A stretch of 64,000 bases of DNA, from positions 1-64,000 of the forward strand of contig JALWTS010000004.1 in assembly GCA_027077805.1 (NCBI GenBank), in the 5' to 3' direction. Below, piece by piece: positions 55,601-64,000 of this stretch (positions are counted from its first letter, which is position 1; each line of letters begins with the position of its first letter). Under the pieces are notes generated by a model. That model was not told where the DNA came from. It did no database searches and was given only the letters and a program-made list of their open reading frames with translations. The translations under genes and the position numbers were made by a program. Origin of the DNA: Gammaproteobacteria bacterium (GTDB lineage Bacteria; Pseudomonadota; Gammaproteobacteria; JABHGC01).

Positions 55601-58600
55601 GTCAGTCATGGCTTAAGAGAATTAGTACAAGCGCAAGGTGCGACTTTGTATATGGGCTTATTAGCCTGTTTTAATTTGCTCTTACATCGTTATACTGGGC
55701 AAGAGGATATTTTAGTCGGTTCGCCCGTGGCAAACCGTACTCGTGCGGGTTTGGAAAATATTGTGGGTTATTTTGTTGACCCTGTGGTATTACGATCACG
55801 TTTCAATGACCGCATGAGTTTTGTGGATTATTTAGCCCAAATGAAAGAGGTGGTATTAGGAGCTTTATCGCATCAAGATTATCCGTTTTCTATGCTAGTC
55901 GAACGGTTTCATCCTGTGAGAGACCCCAGTCGTTCTCCTTTGTTCCAAGCCATGTTTGTCTTACAAAAACCCCCCCAACAACAAAAAAGTGGTGATATTT
56001 CTAATTTTATTCTAGGAAAAAAAGGCAGTCGTACCCGTTTAGGAGACATGGAATTAGAATCCATTGAACTGTCTCAACAAGTGGCAATGTTTGACTTAAT
56101 GCTGACCATGGCAGAAGGGGACGAAGCGATTCAAGCCTCATTCCAATATAATACTGATTTATTTGAATCGTCAACCATTGGCATTATGATCAGCCATTTT
56201 CAGACCTTAGTCAAAGCCTTAGTGGATAACCCTTATCAAGCCTTATCCGAAATAACGTTAATGTCAGAAGGCGATAAATATTTATTACTGGTTGAATGGA
56301 ATGATACCAAGATTCATTATCCACAAGTCGCCTGTTTGCAAGATATGTTTGTGGCACAAGTGAATCATACGCCAGATGTGATTGCCTTAATTGATGAACA
56401 GAGTCGTTATAATTATTGGGAATTGAATCGTTATGCCAATCAAGTCGCACATATTTTACAGCAAGTCGGGGTAGGACCCAATCAATTAGTCGGGATTTGT
56501 ATTCCCCGTCAAGCGAAAATGGTGGTGGCAATTTTAGCCATTTTAAAAGCAGGAGGGGCGTATTTACCTATTGATTCGGAATATCCTCAGGACCGAATTG
56601 ACTATATGATTCAAGATTCGCAAATTAAGGTATTAATTACCCTAACGGAGATTGCGGAACGCTTAAGCTCGCATTCGCTTAATTTTATTTGTTTGGATAG
56701 TGAGACGGAGGCGAAGAATATTGCGACTCAAAGTGAAGAGAATCCTAGCCATACGGCTACTTTAAATGATTTAGCTTATATGATTTATACATCGGGTTCC
56801 ACAGGACGGCCCAAAGGGGTGATGATTCCCCATCAAGGGATTGCAAATCACATGGCATGGATGCAAACGACGTTTCCATTAAGCATTGGGGATGCCGTAC
56901 TGCAAAAAACTCCCTTCAGCTTTGATGCCTCCGTGTGGGAATTTTTTGCCCCGTTGTTTAGTGGTGCTTGTTTAATAGTGGCCAGACCTGGGGGGCATCG
57001 TGATAGTCAATATATGGCAGAAGTCATTGAAAAATATCATATCACTACCTTACAGCTCGTCCCTTCTGCATTAAGAATGTTATTAGAAGTGGTGAGTAAG
57101 GATAGTTTGCAAAGTTTAAAACGAGTTTATTGTGGTGGTGAAGTATTATCGCCTGATTTAAAAGAGAAGTTTTATCGTAAGGTTGACGATTGTGTCTTAG
57201 TTAATCTGTATGGCCCGACAGAATGTACGATTGATGCTACCTATTGGCAATGTGAACGTCATAGTCATACCGCATTAATTCCGATTGGACGACCGATTGC
57301 CAACACGGAAATTTATATTTTAGACAAATCTATGAACCCCGTGCCTGTTGGGGTTCCGGGGGAATTACACATTGGAGGCTTAGGCTTGGCCAAAGGTTAT
57401 TTTAATCGTGATGATTTAAGCAAAGAACGTTTTGTGCCGAATCCATTTTCAGAAGAAGCGAATCAACGTTTATATAAAACAGGCGATTTAGCCCGCTATT
57501 TGCATACAGGAAGTATTGAATATTTAGGGCGTATGGATCATCAAGTCAAATTGCGTGGTTATCGTATTGAATTGGGTGAAATTGAAGTGATGTTGACCAA
57601 GCATCGTGCCGTGAATGCGTGTGTGGTCATGGCAAGAGAAGATACGCCGGGGAATCAAAAATTAGTGGCTTATGTCATTCCTGAGGCTGACACCGAACCC
57701 AGTCATGCGGAACTACGACAACATTTATTAGCCACATTGCCTGATTATATGGTACCCAATGATTATTTAATCTTAGATGCCTTCCCTTACACCCCCAGCG
57801 GTAAAGTGGATAGATTAGCCTTACCTGCCCCTTCAGGGCCTTTATTAGACGATGCCGCTTATGTGGCACCACGAACCTCAGTGGAATTAAGCCTTGCGAA
57901 TATTTGGACAGAAGTGTTAGGGGCAGGTCGTGTTGGGATTGAGGATAACTTTTTTGAGTTTGGTGGGCATTCCTTATTGGCTACGCAAGTGATTTCTCGT
58001 ATTGAGGAACAGTTAAATGTTAGCTTGCCTGTCCGAACTATTTTTGAAACGCCCACGATTTCAGGTCTCGCGGAACAAGTTGAGTTAGCCTTAGGTACGT
58101 CAGGAGCGATTGAACAATTGCCTTTAGAAAAAATCCCGCGTGAAGAGAAAATGTTGGTGTCTTATGCCCAACAACGTTTATGGTTTGTGGACAAAATGTT
58201 GGCAGGTTCCCCTGTGTATAATATGCCCGTTGCCCTGCATTTACGGGGTTTGGTCAATATTGACGCCTTACAATTAAGTGTCCATGAACTGGTACAACGC
58301 CATGAAAGTTTACGCAGTCATTTTATTGCCGTTGATGGGCAACCGCATACGATGATCAATCATTGGCAGGATTTTGAATTGCCCTTCATTGATTTATCGC
58401 AAACCTCCGCATCCGATGCTTGGCAAGAGTCTTTGAAATTATTAACCGATGATGCCAAAAAACCCTTTGATCTCAGCCAAGGCTTAGGATTATTCCGAGG
58501 CTTATTAGTAAAAATTGATCAAGATAACTATCATTTATTATTGAATTTACATCATATGGTGGCAGATGGTTGGTCATTAGGTGTGATTTCTAATGAATTG

Positions 58601-61387
58601 ATGATTTTATATAAAGCCTTTTTAGAAAGTAAAACCTCACCATTACCGCCATTGGACTTACAATATGTGGATTATGCCCATTGGCAAAAACAATGGTTAG
58701 AGGGGGAACAACTCACTGCCCAAATTGCCTACTGGAAGCAGACCTTGCAAGGTGCCGCGGTATTAGATTTGCCTACCGATAGACCCCGTCCTGCGGTTCA
58801 ACGCTTTAAAGGGAGTAAATGTCATCGTATTATTCCTTTAGAATTATTAGTGAATTTGGAAGATTTAAGTCAAGAACATGCCGTGAGTTTGTATATGACC
58901 TTGTTTTCCGCATTTAATGTATTACTACATCGTTATTCAGGGCAAGACGATTTAGTGGTTGGGGTGCCTGTTGCGAATCGCAAACGAGTGGAAATTGAAG
59001 GCTTAATTGGCTTATTTGTCAATACCTTAGCGATTCGTACCTTATTAACAGGCGAGTTAAGGTTTTTGCAATTATTAGAAAAAGTACGAGAGGTCTCATT
59101 CGCGGCTTATGCCCATCAAGATGTGCCCTTTGAGAAATTAGTGGAAGCCTTAGATATTCCCAGGGATACCAGTCGTAATCCATTATTTCAGGTGATGTTT
59201 ACCTTACAAAATACGCCAATGCAAGAATTTCGATTGCCAGATATTGACGTGGAACTTTTAGAGATTGACAATGGCACGGCGAAATTTGATTTATGGTTGT
59301 CTTTAATGGAAACTGCCCAAGGTTTAGAAGCGACGTTAGAATATAATAGTGATTTATTTGATCGTGCGACGATGGACCGAATGTTAGACCATTATATGGT
59401 GTTATTAAAACAAATTGGTTTAACGCCAGAAGAAGCGATTGCCCGTTTAACGATGTTAACCCAACAAGAAAAGCATAATTTACTCACGGTTTGGAATCAA
59501 ACCGCATCGGAATATCCTGCGGATCAATGTATCCATCACTTATTTGAACAACAATCAGAGATGACACCTGATACGATTGCGGTTGTTTATGGGGAAGAGC
59601 ATTTATCGTATCAAGAATTAAATGCCAGAGCCAATCAATTAGCCCAATATCTACGAGTATTAGATGTCGGCCCTGATGTCTTAGTTGGGGTTTGTATGTC
59701 GCCTAGTTTGGAATTAATCATTGCCATTTTCGGCATTTTAAAAGCAGGCGGTGCTTATGTGCCAATGGATTCTTCTTATCCTAAAGAACGTTTGCAATGG
59801 ATGGCGGAAAATTTAAGCATCGTTTTAACCCAAAGTACCCAAGCCATGAATATTTCGTCATCAAAACGCATTGATTTAGATATTGAGTGGAGTGAGATTA
59901 GCCGTCGCAGTCGCCGTAATTTAATGAGTGGCGTGGGTTCGGATAATTTAATTTATGTGATTTATACGTCAGGTTCGACAGGTAAGCCTAAAGCCACAGG
60001 GGTGTTACATCAAGGCGTCAGCAATTTAATTCATTGGTATATCAATGAATTTCAAATGACCGCTAAAGATAAAAATTTGATCATTAGCTCCATTGGTTTT
60101 GACTTAACCCAGAAAAACTTTTTTGCCCCTTTATGTTCAGGTGGGCAATTAGTCTTACCCACGGTGCAACATTATGATCCAATACTTATTGCCAACACCA
60201 TGAAACAACAGCAAATTAGTCTATTAAATTGTGCCCCTAGTGCCTTTTATCCGCTACTAGAACACTTATTGCCAACGGACTTGGCCAGTTTACGTTATGT
60301 CTTTTTAGGTGGTGAACCCATTGTGTTAAAAAAACTCAGTTCATGGTTAGAGCATCCCAGTTGTCAAGCTACCTTAGTGAATACTTATGGGCCGACGGAA
60401 TGTACGGATATTGCGGCATTTCATCGAGTCACCGATTTAAGCAATGATAGCATTCCGATTGGTCGTCCTAATAATAATGTGGAACTTTATGTCTTAGACC
60501 CGCATTATCAACCTGTGCCTATTGGCGTGCCAGGGCAATTAGGAATTGCTGGCGTTGGGGTAGGGCGTGGTTATATTTATGATGCGAAATTGACTGAGGA
60601 AAAATTTATTGATCATCCGTGTCGTCCGCAATCAGGAGAAAAACTCTATTTAACAGGCGATAGAGTGCGGTATTTAGCCAATGGTCAAATTGAATTTTTA
60701 GGACGCTTTGATTATCAAGTCAAACTCAGAGGGTTGCGTATTGAATTAGGGGAAATAGAATCGTTATTACGCCAACAAGAAGGGGTGGAAGATACGGTAG
60801 TGGTGGTAAGAGATGAGCGTTTAATCGCTTATTTCGTCATGGAATCCGACATTGATACGCAAAGTTTGCGTGATGTCTTAAAACAACATCTCCCGAATTA
60901 TATGATACCTTCGGTATTTATAAGCCTAGAAGCCTTTCCATTATCACCGAATGGCAAAGTGGATCGTAATGCCTTACCCACGCCAGATTATTCACAATTG
61001 GATCAAGGCAAACAAAAAATAGCACCTAGAAATGACCAAGAACAACAAATGTTAGAAATCTGGCAAAAGATTTTAGGGGTTGAAAATATTGGTGTTTACG
61101 ATAATTTCTTTGAATTAGGTGGGCATTCTTTGTTAGCTACCCAGTTATTATCACGAATTAAGCAATTCTTCAAAGTCGAGCCTTCCTTGCAACAAGTATT
61201 TGATGATCCTAGCATCGCAGGTTTAGTGAGCATTATTGAAACCAGCAAACCAGTCGAAACCACGGCACCTCGTATCCAAGCCAGACCAAGAAAAGCCAGA
61301 AAACGTAAAGAACTTAAAGCTCAGTTGGATCAGTTGTCGGATTCGGAATTGGAGGCGTTGTTACAGCAGAAGTTGCATAAGAATTAA
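52631..61387 (+). CDS. Lipopeptide nonribosomal peptide synthetase: FAAL-ACP-C-A-T-C-A-T
   Basis: A 2,918-residue enzyme, start GTG 52631 after a GGAG site. Fatty acyl-AMP ligase: about 20-620, with YTSGSTSAPKG near 192, LPLFHDMGLG, and PKTSSGKVQRSR near 610. Acyl carrier: S703 in GLDSLSA. C1: HHIAID at 892-897. A1: YTSGSTGRPKG at 1386, NLYGPTECT near 1526, PSGKVDR. T1: S1781 in GGHSLLA. C2: HHMVADG at 1974-1980. A2: [11 protein letters not shown] at 2445, NTYGPTECT, PNGKVDR. T2: S2833 in GGHSLLA. A basic tail then ends in LDQLSDSELEALLQQKL. Active residues look intact in every domain. A fatty acid would be activated as acyl-AMP, passed to the ACP, and joined to two amino acids. No epimerisation, methylation, reductase or thioesterase domain is present, so release must use another protein or hydrolysis. 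Confidence 0.95.
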   Translation: MKQLPKEYRSQVAEEISTSSGAVCPIENPSSLVELLQWRAKHTPNHIAYIFLQDGEKEGARLTYAELDVKVRAIAAKIQPISQAGDRVLLLFPASLEYLAAFLACMYANVVSIPAYPPRNKRHLPRFQSILDDAKPVAILAASQILKDLERVFANVPELEQFTWLVTDEIDNSVAEQWTPPLLRPETLAFLQYTSGSTSAPKGVMLTHGNLVHNQRLIQTVSDHRPEQVYVGWLPLFHDMGLGNALQSIFVGMASVLMAPVAFIQQPLRWLKAISHYKAHTSGGPNFGYELCVTKISEEQCQDLDLSSWLLAFNGAEPIKAETLARFTEKFAPYGFPSTAHMPCYGLAEATVGVSAGEKWQTHIVRYFDGQALTQDKVVEVEPTQEKARPLVGCGWAWLDQTLLIVNPETATVCDANQVGEIWLSSPSVGLGYWNRDDMSKETFEAKVQGYEQNFMRTGDFGFFLENQLYVTGRLKDMVIVRGRNHYPQDIEATIEQAYQDDSGVSPVQSGGCAAFSVDIDGQEELVVVAEVERRYQLVCQRLAKQVAQRSEESKYIENKRPNPKRSQDDWELDPEDLIAILRKAVTEWHDLHIHTILLLKFGGLPKTSSGKVQRSRCRMQFLEGELPTVWISELSLGMAKDDKASNEKELEPITVERVMAQAEEKRPAWLEKELQLQIARELYMPMEELDVSRPLNAFGLDSLSAVELGHRLETHLGVIISEVDLLEGMTIRGLVQRILEQLKMPEHRRSLPLTASEDIRDHYPLSYGQQALWFLNEFAPESRAYNISFAALIHSDVDLEVLRQSVQSLLNRHPSLSTVYGSVHGEPVQMPGQHKALFFTQEDVSDWQAKEICARLNRDAVKPFDLKKGPLLRLSLLSQSDNRHFLLLSVHHIAIDLWSLVILFNELQELYPALKQQREAVLSPLPLRYTDFVFWQQKLLESEEGQRLWDYWRQQLSGCHNVLDLPTDRARPSVQSYAGANQTFALTKDVSHGLRELVQAQGATLYMGLLACFNLLLHRYTGQEDILVGSPVANRTRAGLENIVGYFVDPVVLRSRFNDRMSFVDYLAQMKEVVLGALSHQDYPFSMLVERFHPVRDPSRSPLFQAMFVLQKPPQQQKSGDISNFILGKKGSRTRLGDMELESIELSQQVAMFDLMLTMAEGDEAIQASFQYNTDLFESSTIGIMISHFQTLVKALVDNPYQALSEITLMSEGDKYLLLVEWNDTKIHYPQVACLQDMFVAQVNHTPDVIALIDEQSRYNYWELNRYANQVAHILQQVGVGPNQLVGICIPRQAKMVVAILAILKAGGAYLPIDSEYPQDRIDYMIQDSQIKVLITLTEIAERLSSHSLNFICLDSETEAKNIATQSEENPSHTATLNDLAYMIYTSGSTGRPKGVMIPHQGIANHMAWMQTTFPLSIGDAVLQKTPFSFDASVWEFFAPLFSGACLIVARPGGHRDSQYMAEVIEKYHITTLQLVPSALRMLLEVVSKDSLQSLKRVYCGGEVLSPDLKEKFYRKVDDCVLVNLYGPTECTIDATYWQCERHSHTALIPIGRPIANTEIYILDKSMNPVPVGVPGELHIGGLGLAKGYFNRDDLSKERFVPNPFSEEANQRLYKTGDLARYLHTGSIEYLGRMDHQVKLRGYRIELGEIEVMLTKHRAVNACVVMAREDTPGNQKLVAYVIPEADTEPSHAELRQHLLATLPDYMVPNDYLILDAFPYTPSGKVDRLALPAPSGPLLDDAAYVAPRTSVELSLANIWTEVLGAGRVGIEDNFFEFGGHSLLATQVISRIEEQLNVSLPVRTIFETPTISGLAEQVELALGTSGAIEQLPLEKIPREEKMLVSYAQQRLWFVDKMLAGSPVYNMPVALHLRGLVNIDALQLSVHELVQRHESLRSHFIAVDGQPHTMINHWQDFELPFIDLSQTSASDAWQESLKLLTDDAKKPFDLSQGLGLFRGLLVKIDQDNYHLLLNLHHMVADGWSLGVISNELMILYKAFLESKTSPLPPLDLQYVDYAHWQKQWLEGEQLTAQIAYWKQTLQGAAVLDLPTDRPRPAVQRFKGSKCHRIIPLELLVNLEDLSQEHAVSLYMTLFSAFNVLLHRYSGQDDLVVGVPVANRKRVEIEGLIGLFVNTLAIRTLLTGELRFLQLLEKVREVSFAAYAHQDVPFEKLVEALDIPRDTSRNPLFQVMFTLQNTPMQEFRLPDIDVELLEIDNGTAKFDLWLSLMETAQGLEATLEYNSDLFDRATMDRMLDHYMVLLKQIGLTPEEAIARLTMLTQQEKHNLLTVWNQTASEYPADQCIHHLFEQQSEMTPDTIAVVYGEEHLSYQELNARANQLAQYLRVLDVGPDVLVGVCMSPSLELIIAIFGILKAGGAYVPMDSSYPKERLQWMAENLSIVLTQSTQAMNISSSKRIDLDIEWSEISRRSRRNLMSGVGSDNLIYVIYTSGSTGKPKATGVLHQGVSNLIHWYINEFQMTAKDKNLIISSIGFDLTQKNFFAPLCSGGQLVLPTVQHYDPILIANTMKQQQISLLNCAPSAFYPLLEHLLPTDLASLRYVFLGGEPIVLKKLSSWLEHPSCQATLVNTYGPTECTDIAAFHRVTDLSNDSIPIGRPNNNVELYVLDPHYQPVPIGVPGQLGIAGVGVGRGYIYDAKLTEEKFIDHPCRPQSGEKLYLTGDRVRYLANGQIEFLGRFDYQVKLRGLRIELGEIESLLRQQEGVEDTVVVVRDERLIAYFVMESDIDTQSLRDVLKQHLPNYMIPSVFISLEAFPLSPNGKVDRNALPTPDYSQLDQGKQKIAPRNDQEQQMLEIWQKILGVENIGVYDNFFELGGHSLLATQLLSRIKQFFKVEPSLQQVFDDPSIAGLVSIIETSKPVETTAPRIQARPRKARKRKELKAQLDQLSDSELEALLQQKLHKN

Positions 61388-61497
61388 AAATCAAAAACTA
61401 AAGACTAAAAGGTAATATTTCGCCGATAATTGTCATAGCGATTTTCATAAAACTTCACTATGATCAAAGTATCTGTTTAATTTTAAAGTGGTGAAAT

Positions 61498-62151
61498 ATG
61501 TTATGTGAACCCAAATATTATCCTCCTATTGAGGAAAAACTCAATGTCTTGTCCCATGCACTTGGTTTGGTACTTAGTATTATTGGCTTAGTATTCTTAG
61601 TGAGTCATGCCAATTCCTATGGCAATATTTGGCATTTAGTCAGTTTTAGTATTTTTGGGGCAAGTTTAGTGATTTTATATACTGCCTCTACTATTTATCA
61701 CCATGTACAAACACCCAACTTACGACGTAAACTACAAGTCATTGATCATTCGGCTATTTATGTATTGATTGCGGGTACTTATACGCCATTTACTTTAATT
61801 ACTCTCAATGGTAGCACGGGTTGGTTAATTTTTGGCATTGCTTGGTCAATGGCATTGGTCGGCATTATTTTTAAATTGTTTTGTACGGGTAAATATACCT
61901 TAGTTTCTACGCTAATGTATTTATTCATGGGCTGGATGATAGTATTTTTTATTGATCCTTTAATGGATAATTTCGCATTCAATGGCTTGCTTTGGTTATT
62001 CTGGGGGGGGATGTCGTACACCTTAGGGGCGATTTTATTTAGTATTGAGAAATTACATTTTAATCATTCAATTTTTCATGTATTCGTGTTAGTTGGCAGT
62101 GCTTGTCATTTTGTTTCAGTGTTTTTTTATGTGTTGCCCGTGTCATCTTAA
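61498..62151 (+). CDS. Hemolysin III / YqfA-like (PAQR superfamily) membrane protein
   Basis: A 217-residue protein with seven membrane helices. Conserved elements of the HlyIII family are EEKLNVLSHALG near the N-terminus, YTASTIYHH, DHSAIYVLIAGTYTPF, and the histidines of the last helices (HSIFHVFVLVGSACHFVSV). These H/S/D residues form the putative metal site shared with PAQR receptors. The hemolysin name is historical; homologues such as YqfA have roles in membrane lipid homeostasis. It follows the synthetase by 110 bases on the same strand, without evident functional link. Confidence 0.88.
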   Translation: MLCEPKYYPPIEEKLNVLSHALGLVLSIIGLVFLVSHANSYGNIWHLVSFSIFGASLVILYTASTIYHHVQTPNLRRKLQVIDHSAIYVLIAGTYTPFTLITLNGSTGWLIFGIAWSMALVGIIFKLFCTGKYTLVSTLMYLFMGWMIVFFIDPLMDNFAFNGLLWLFWGGMSYTLGAILFSIEKLHFNHSIFHVFVLVGSACHFVSVFFYVLPVSS

Positions 62152-62236
62152 ATTAGGCAGGTTTTGAGATTCTCTACTTGAAAAACCATTGAAAACCAAC
62201 GACAATAGTTAGCAATGCTATTGGAATAAGCTAACG

Positions 62237-62854
62237 ATGTCTGAATCAACGCCTAGCAATCATCCTATGATTGAAACCATCCGTAGAATTTTACCCCAAT
62301 TACAGCAAGCCGCAGAACAAGGCAACCCAGAAGCCCAGTATCATTTGGCAATGTTATATGGTGAAGGTGAAGGGGTGGCATTAGATTATGTGAAAGCGGG
62401 TTATTGGTGTCATAAAGCCTCAGAACAAAATCATGTCAAAGCCATGCGAACCTTGGCTTGGTTATATGCCAATGGGTATGGTTTCGAACAAAGTGATGAA
62501 AAGGCAGGAAGTTTCTATCAACGTTTAGCGGAACTGGGGGATTCGAGAGATCAATATTTTTTAGGGATGTTGTATAGTACTGGACGTTATAATATGCCAA
62601 TTGATATTGGCCAGACTCTCTATTGGTATCAACAGTCTGCTCATCAAGGTCATGTCCAAGCCCAATATGCGTTAGCAAAACTTGCTTTAGAAGGCAAAGG
62701 CGTTGAGCAAGATAATGAGGTAGCGTTTCAGTGGCTAAGTTTGGCCAGTAGCCAAGGTCATAAAAAAGCTACCGAGGAATTAAAAACCTTATTAAAAAAT
62801 CTTCCTGAAGATGAAGTAGCGCTTTATAAGCAACGGATGTTAAATCAATATTAA
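62237..62854 (+). CDS. Sel1-repeat (TPR-like) protein
   Basis: A 205-residue soluble protein with about four Sel1-like repeats: GNPEAQYHLAMLYGEGEGV, NHVKAMRTLAWLYANGYG, DSRDQYFLGMLYSTGRY and GHVQAQYALAKLALEGKGV. The alanine/glycine spacing of about 36 residues is typical. It has no signal peptide, so it probably acts in the cytoplasm as an adaptor. The C-terminus is a charged helix. Start ATG 62237. No partner can be named from the neighbours. Confidence 0.88.
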   Translation: MSESTPSNHPMIETIRRILPQLQQAAEQGNPEAQYHLAMLYGEGEGVALDYVKAGYWCHKASEQNHVKAMRTLAWLYANGYGFEQSDEKAGSFYQRLAELGDSRDQYFLGMLYSTGRYNMPIDIGQTLYWYQQSAHQGHVQAQYALAKLALEGKGVEQDNEVAFQWLSLASSQGHKKATEELKTLLKNLPEDEVALYKQRMLNQY

Positions 62855-62906
62855 CCGCCTTAATATCTCGAATTGAAAGCAAACATTTAATTTAAAGGAA
62901 TTTGTA

Positions 62907-63245
62907 ATGGACACCCTCACTTTAGAACAAATAGCAACGGATGAGGAAGGCTTTTTTTTAAATCCTGAACAATGGAATCAAGAATTAGCTAAAGCAGTTG
63001 CTCAACAAGAAGGCATTGACTTAGAAACTGACCATTGGAGGGGGATTAATTTTATTCGCAATTATTTTGAAGAACGGCAAATTGTGCCAGAGAATCGAAC
63101 CTTATTAAAATTTTTAAAAGAAAATTTAAGCCCAGAACCGGCGACTCGTCGTTATATTCCTCAACTTTTTCCTTATGGTTATGGTCAGCAAGCCTGTCAA
63201 ATTGCAGGTATGCGTAAACCCAGAAAATTAATGTTGGATGTATAA
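62907..63245 (+). CDS. DsrC/TusE-family protein with only the upstream cysteine
   Basis: A 112-residue protein of the DsrC/TusE/RspA family, with AAAGGAAT before ATG 62907. The family core is clear: DEEGFFLNPEQWNQELAKAV, the DHWRGINFIRNYFEE helix, and QLFPYGYGQQACQIAGMRKP. DsrC carries two cysteines in its C-terminal arm and TusE keeps only the penultimate one. Here the upstream position (C97) is kept and the downstream position, 11 residues later, is L108, with the tail ending KLMLDV. A sulfur-relay function like TusE is therefore not assured. It sits 4 bases before nagZ, suggesting co-transcription. No dsr or tus genes are in the window. Confidence 0.85.
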   Translation: MDTLTLEQIATDEEGFFLNPEQWNQELAKAVAQQEGIDLETDHWRGINFIRNYFEERQIVPENRTLLKFLKENLSPEPATRRYIPQLFPYGYGQQACQIAGMRKPRKLMLDV

Positions 63246-63249
63246 ACCA

Positions 63250-64000
63250 ATGCTAGGACCATTAATGATTGATGTGGCAGGGATTGAATTACTTGCGGAA
63301 GAACAAGAAAAATTAGCCCATCCTTTAGTGGGGGGGATTATTTTATTTACTCGTAATTATGAGTCTATAGAACAACTGCAACAACTCATTCAACGCATGC
63401 GTAAAATTAAACCCTTGTTATTAATTGCGGTAGATCATGAAGGTGGACGGGTCCAACGCTTTCGACAGGAATTTAGTGCACTTCCTCCCGCTTCATGGAT
63501 AGGAAAAGATTATAATCAACATCCAAGACAAGCCAGATTATTAGCGGAAGCAATGGGTTGGTTAATGGCAAGTGAATTACGCAGTGTGGATATTGATTTT
63601 AGTTTTGCCCCAGTATTAGATTTAGATTTTGGGATGAGTCAAGTCATTGGTCATCGAGCTTTTCATGCGTCACCTGATGCGGTCTCAGAGTTGGCTTGTG
63701 CCTATGTCAAAGGTATGCATGAAGCGGGGATGGCGGCCGTTGGCAAGCATTTTCCTGGGCATGGGGGGGTGGCAGCGGATTCGCATACCGATTTGCCGAT
63801 TGATAATAGAGATTTGGAAGATTTATTATTACAAGATTTCGTGCCATTTGAACGCTTAATTGCTTACGGGATTGATGGTTTAATGCCTGCCCATGTATTA
63901 TTTCCCAATATTGCCAAAGAATTAGCAGGCTTTTCCCCCTTTTGGATTCAACAAATCTTACGGAAACGGTTTCAATTTGAAGGGGTGGTTTTTAGTGATG
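63250..64000 (+). CDS. nagZ: Beta-N-acetylhexosaminidase NagZ, 5' part (runs off the window)
   Basis: A frame from ATG 63250 that is open to the window end (250 codons). It encodes the N-terminal and central part of a glycoside hydrolase family 3 cytosolic glucosaminidase used in peptidoglycan recycling. Motifs are GPLMIDVAG, GGIILFTRNY, VDHEGGRVQRF, FAPVLDLD, the GKHFPGHG catalytic-loop histidine, and LMPAHVLFP. The last visible residues FSD lead to the expected catalytic aspartate region. Start follows the dsrC-type gene by 4 bases. The 3' end is outside the window. Confidence 0.95.
   Translation, partial: MLGPLMIDVAGIELLAEEQEKLAHPLVGGIILFTRNYESIEQLQQLIQRMRKIKPLLLIAVDHEGGRVQRFRQEFSALPPASWIGKDYNQHPRQARLLAEAMGWLMASELRSVDIDFSFAPVLDLDFGMSQVIGHRAFHASPDAVSELACAYVKGMHEAGMAAVGKHFPGHGGVAADSHTDLPIDNRDLEDLLLQDFVPFERLIAYGIDGLMPAHVLFPNIAKELAGFSPFWIQQILRKRFQFEGVVFSD

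Noticed and set aside
63647..63859. 70-residue rightward frame near the window end
   Set aside because: Out of frame within nagZ, whose frame is open from 63250 to the window end.

Overview
The window is chromosomal DNA from an AT-rich gammaproteobacterium. The evidence is the E. coli-like block nnr-tsaE-amiB-mutL-miaA-hfq-hflX-hflK-hflC-yjeT-purA, followed after an insertion by rnr-rlmB-rpsF-rpsR-(DUF2232)-rplI-dnaB-alr. A PilH-type regulator, PilZ proteins, a GGDEF/EAL protein and a DsrC-family protein would fit a gliding or filamentous sulfur bacterium (Beggiatoa/Thiotrichales-like). That placement is inference only; there is no rRNA in the window to test it.

Layout. 1-2602: two divergent conserved hypothetical genes, a decayed Rpn/transposase-type remnant, a palindromic repeat and a 2OG-Fe(II) oxygenase. 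2741-6149: a tight four-gene unit with a pentapeptide-repeat protein, a K+ channel/RCK protein fused to a C-terminal response-regulator receiver domain, and two membrane proteins of unknown function. 6151-11408: a separate unit with its own good sigma70-like promoter. It encodes a coiled-coil protein, a glutamine-rich membrane-anchored coiled-coil protein, a ClpB-like AAA+ ATPase with an unusual N-terminal half, and probably a fourth unknown protein. This is the best candidate for an undescribed system here. 11499-24000: housekeeping and signalling genes (Slt, PilH-like, secreted hydrolase, Acs, GGDEF-EAL, MTIP, two PilZ-type proteins, QueG) with several gene remnants.

23985-35267 is the conserved yjeF-to-purA block, with many short overlaps that suggest translational coupling. 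Between purA and rnr (35299-42214) lies a surface-glycan island. It holds an ArnE/SMR-like small flippase, two SAM methyltransferases, an AsnB-type amidotransferase, a polyprenyl-phosphate glycosyltransferase and a GT-C membrane glycosyltransferase. Together these look like an Arn/Gtr-type lipid-linked sugar transfer route. A 43-bp tandem repeat sits at the end of asnB.

42250-50111 continues the conserved rnr-to-alr block. 50164-61387 holds a rhomboid protease, an MFS exporter and a divergent 2,918-residue lipopeptide synthetase (FAAL-ACP-C-A-T-C-A-T, no thioesterase); its first A domain carries a Gln-like specificity code. The window ends with a hemolysin III-family protein, a Sel1-repeat protein, a DsrC/TusE-family protein that keeps the upstream cysteine but lacks the C-terminal one, and the 5' part of nagZ.

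No tRNA, rRNA, CRISPR array or complete insertion sequence was recognised.
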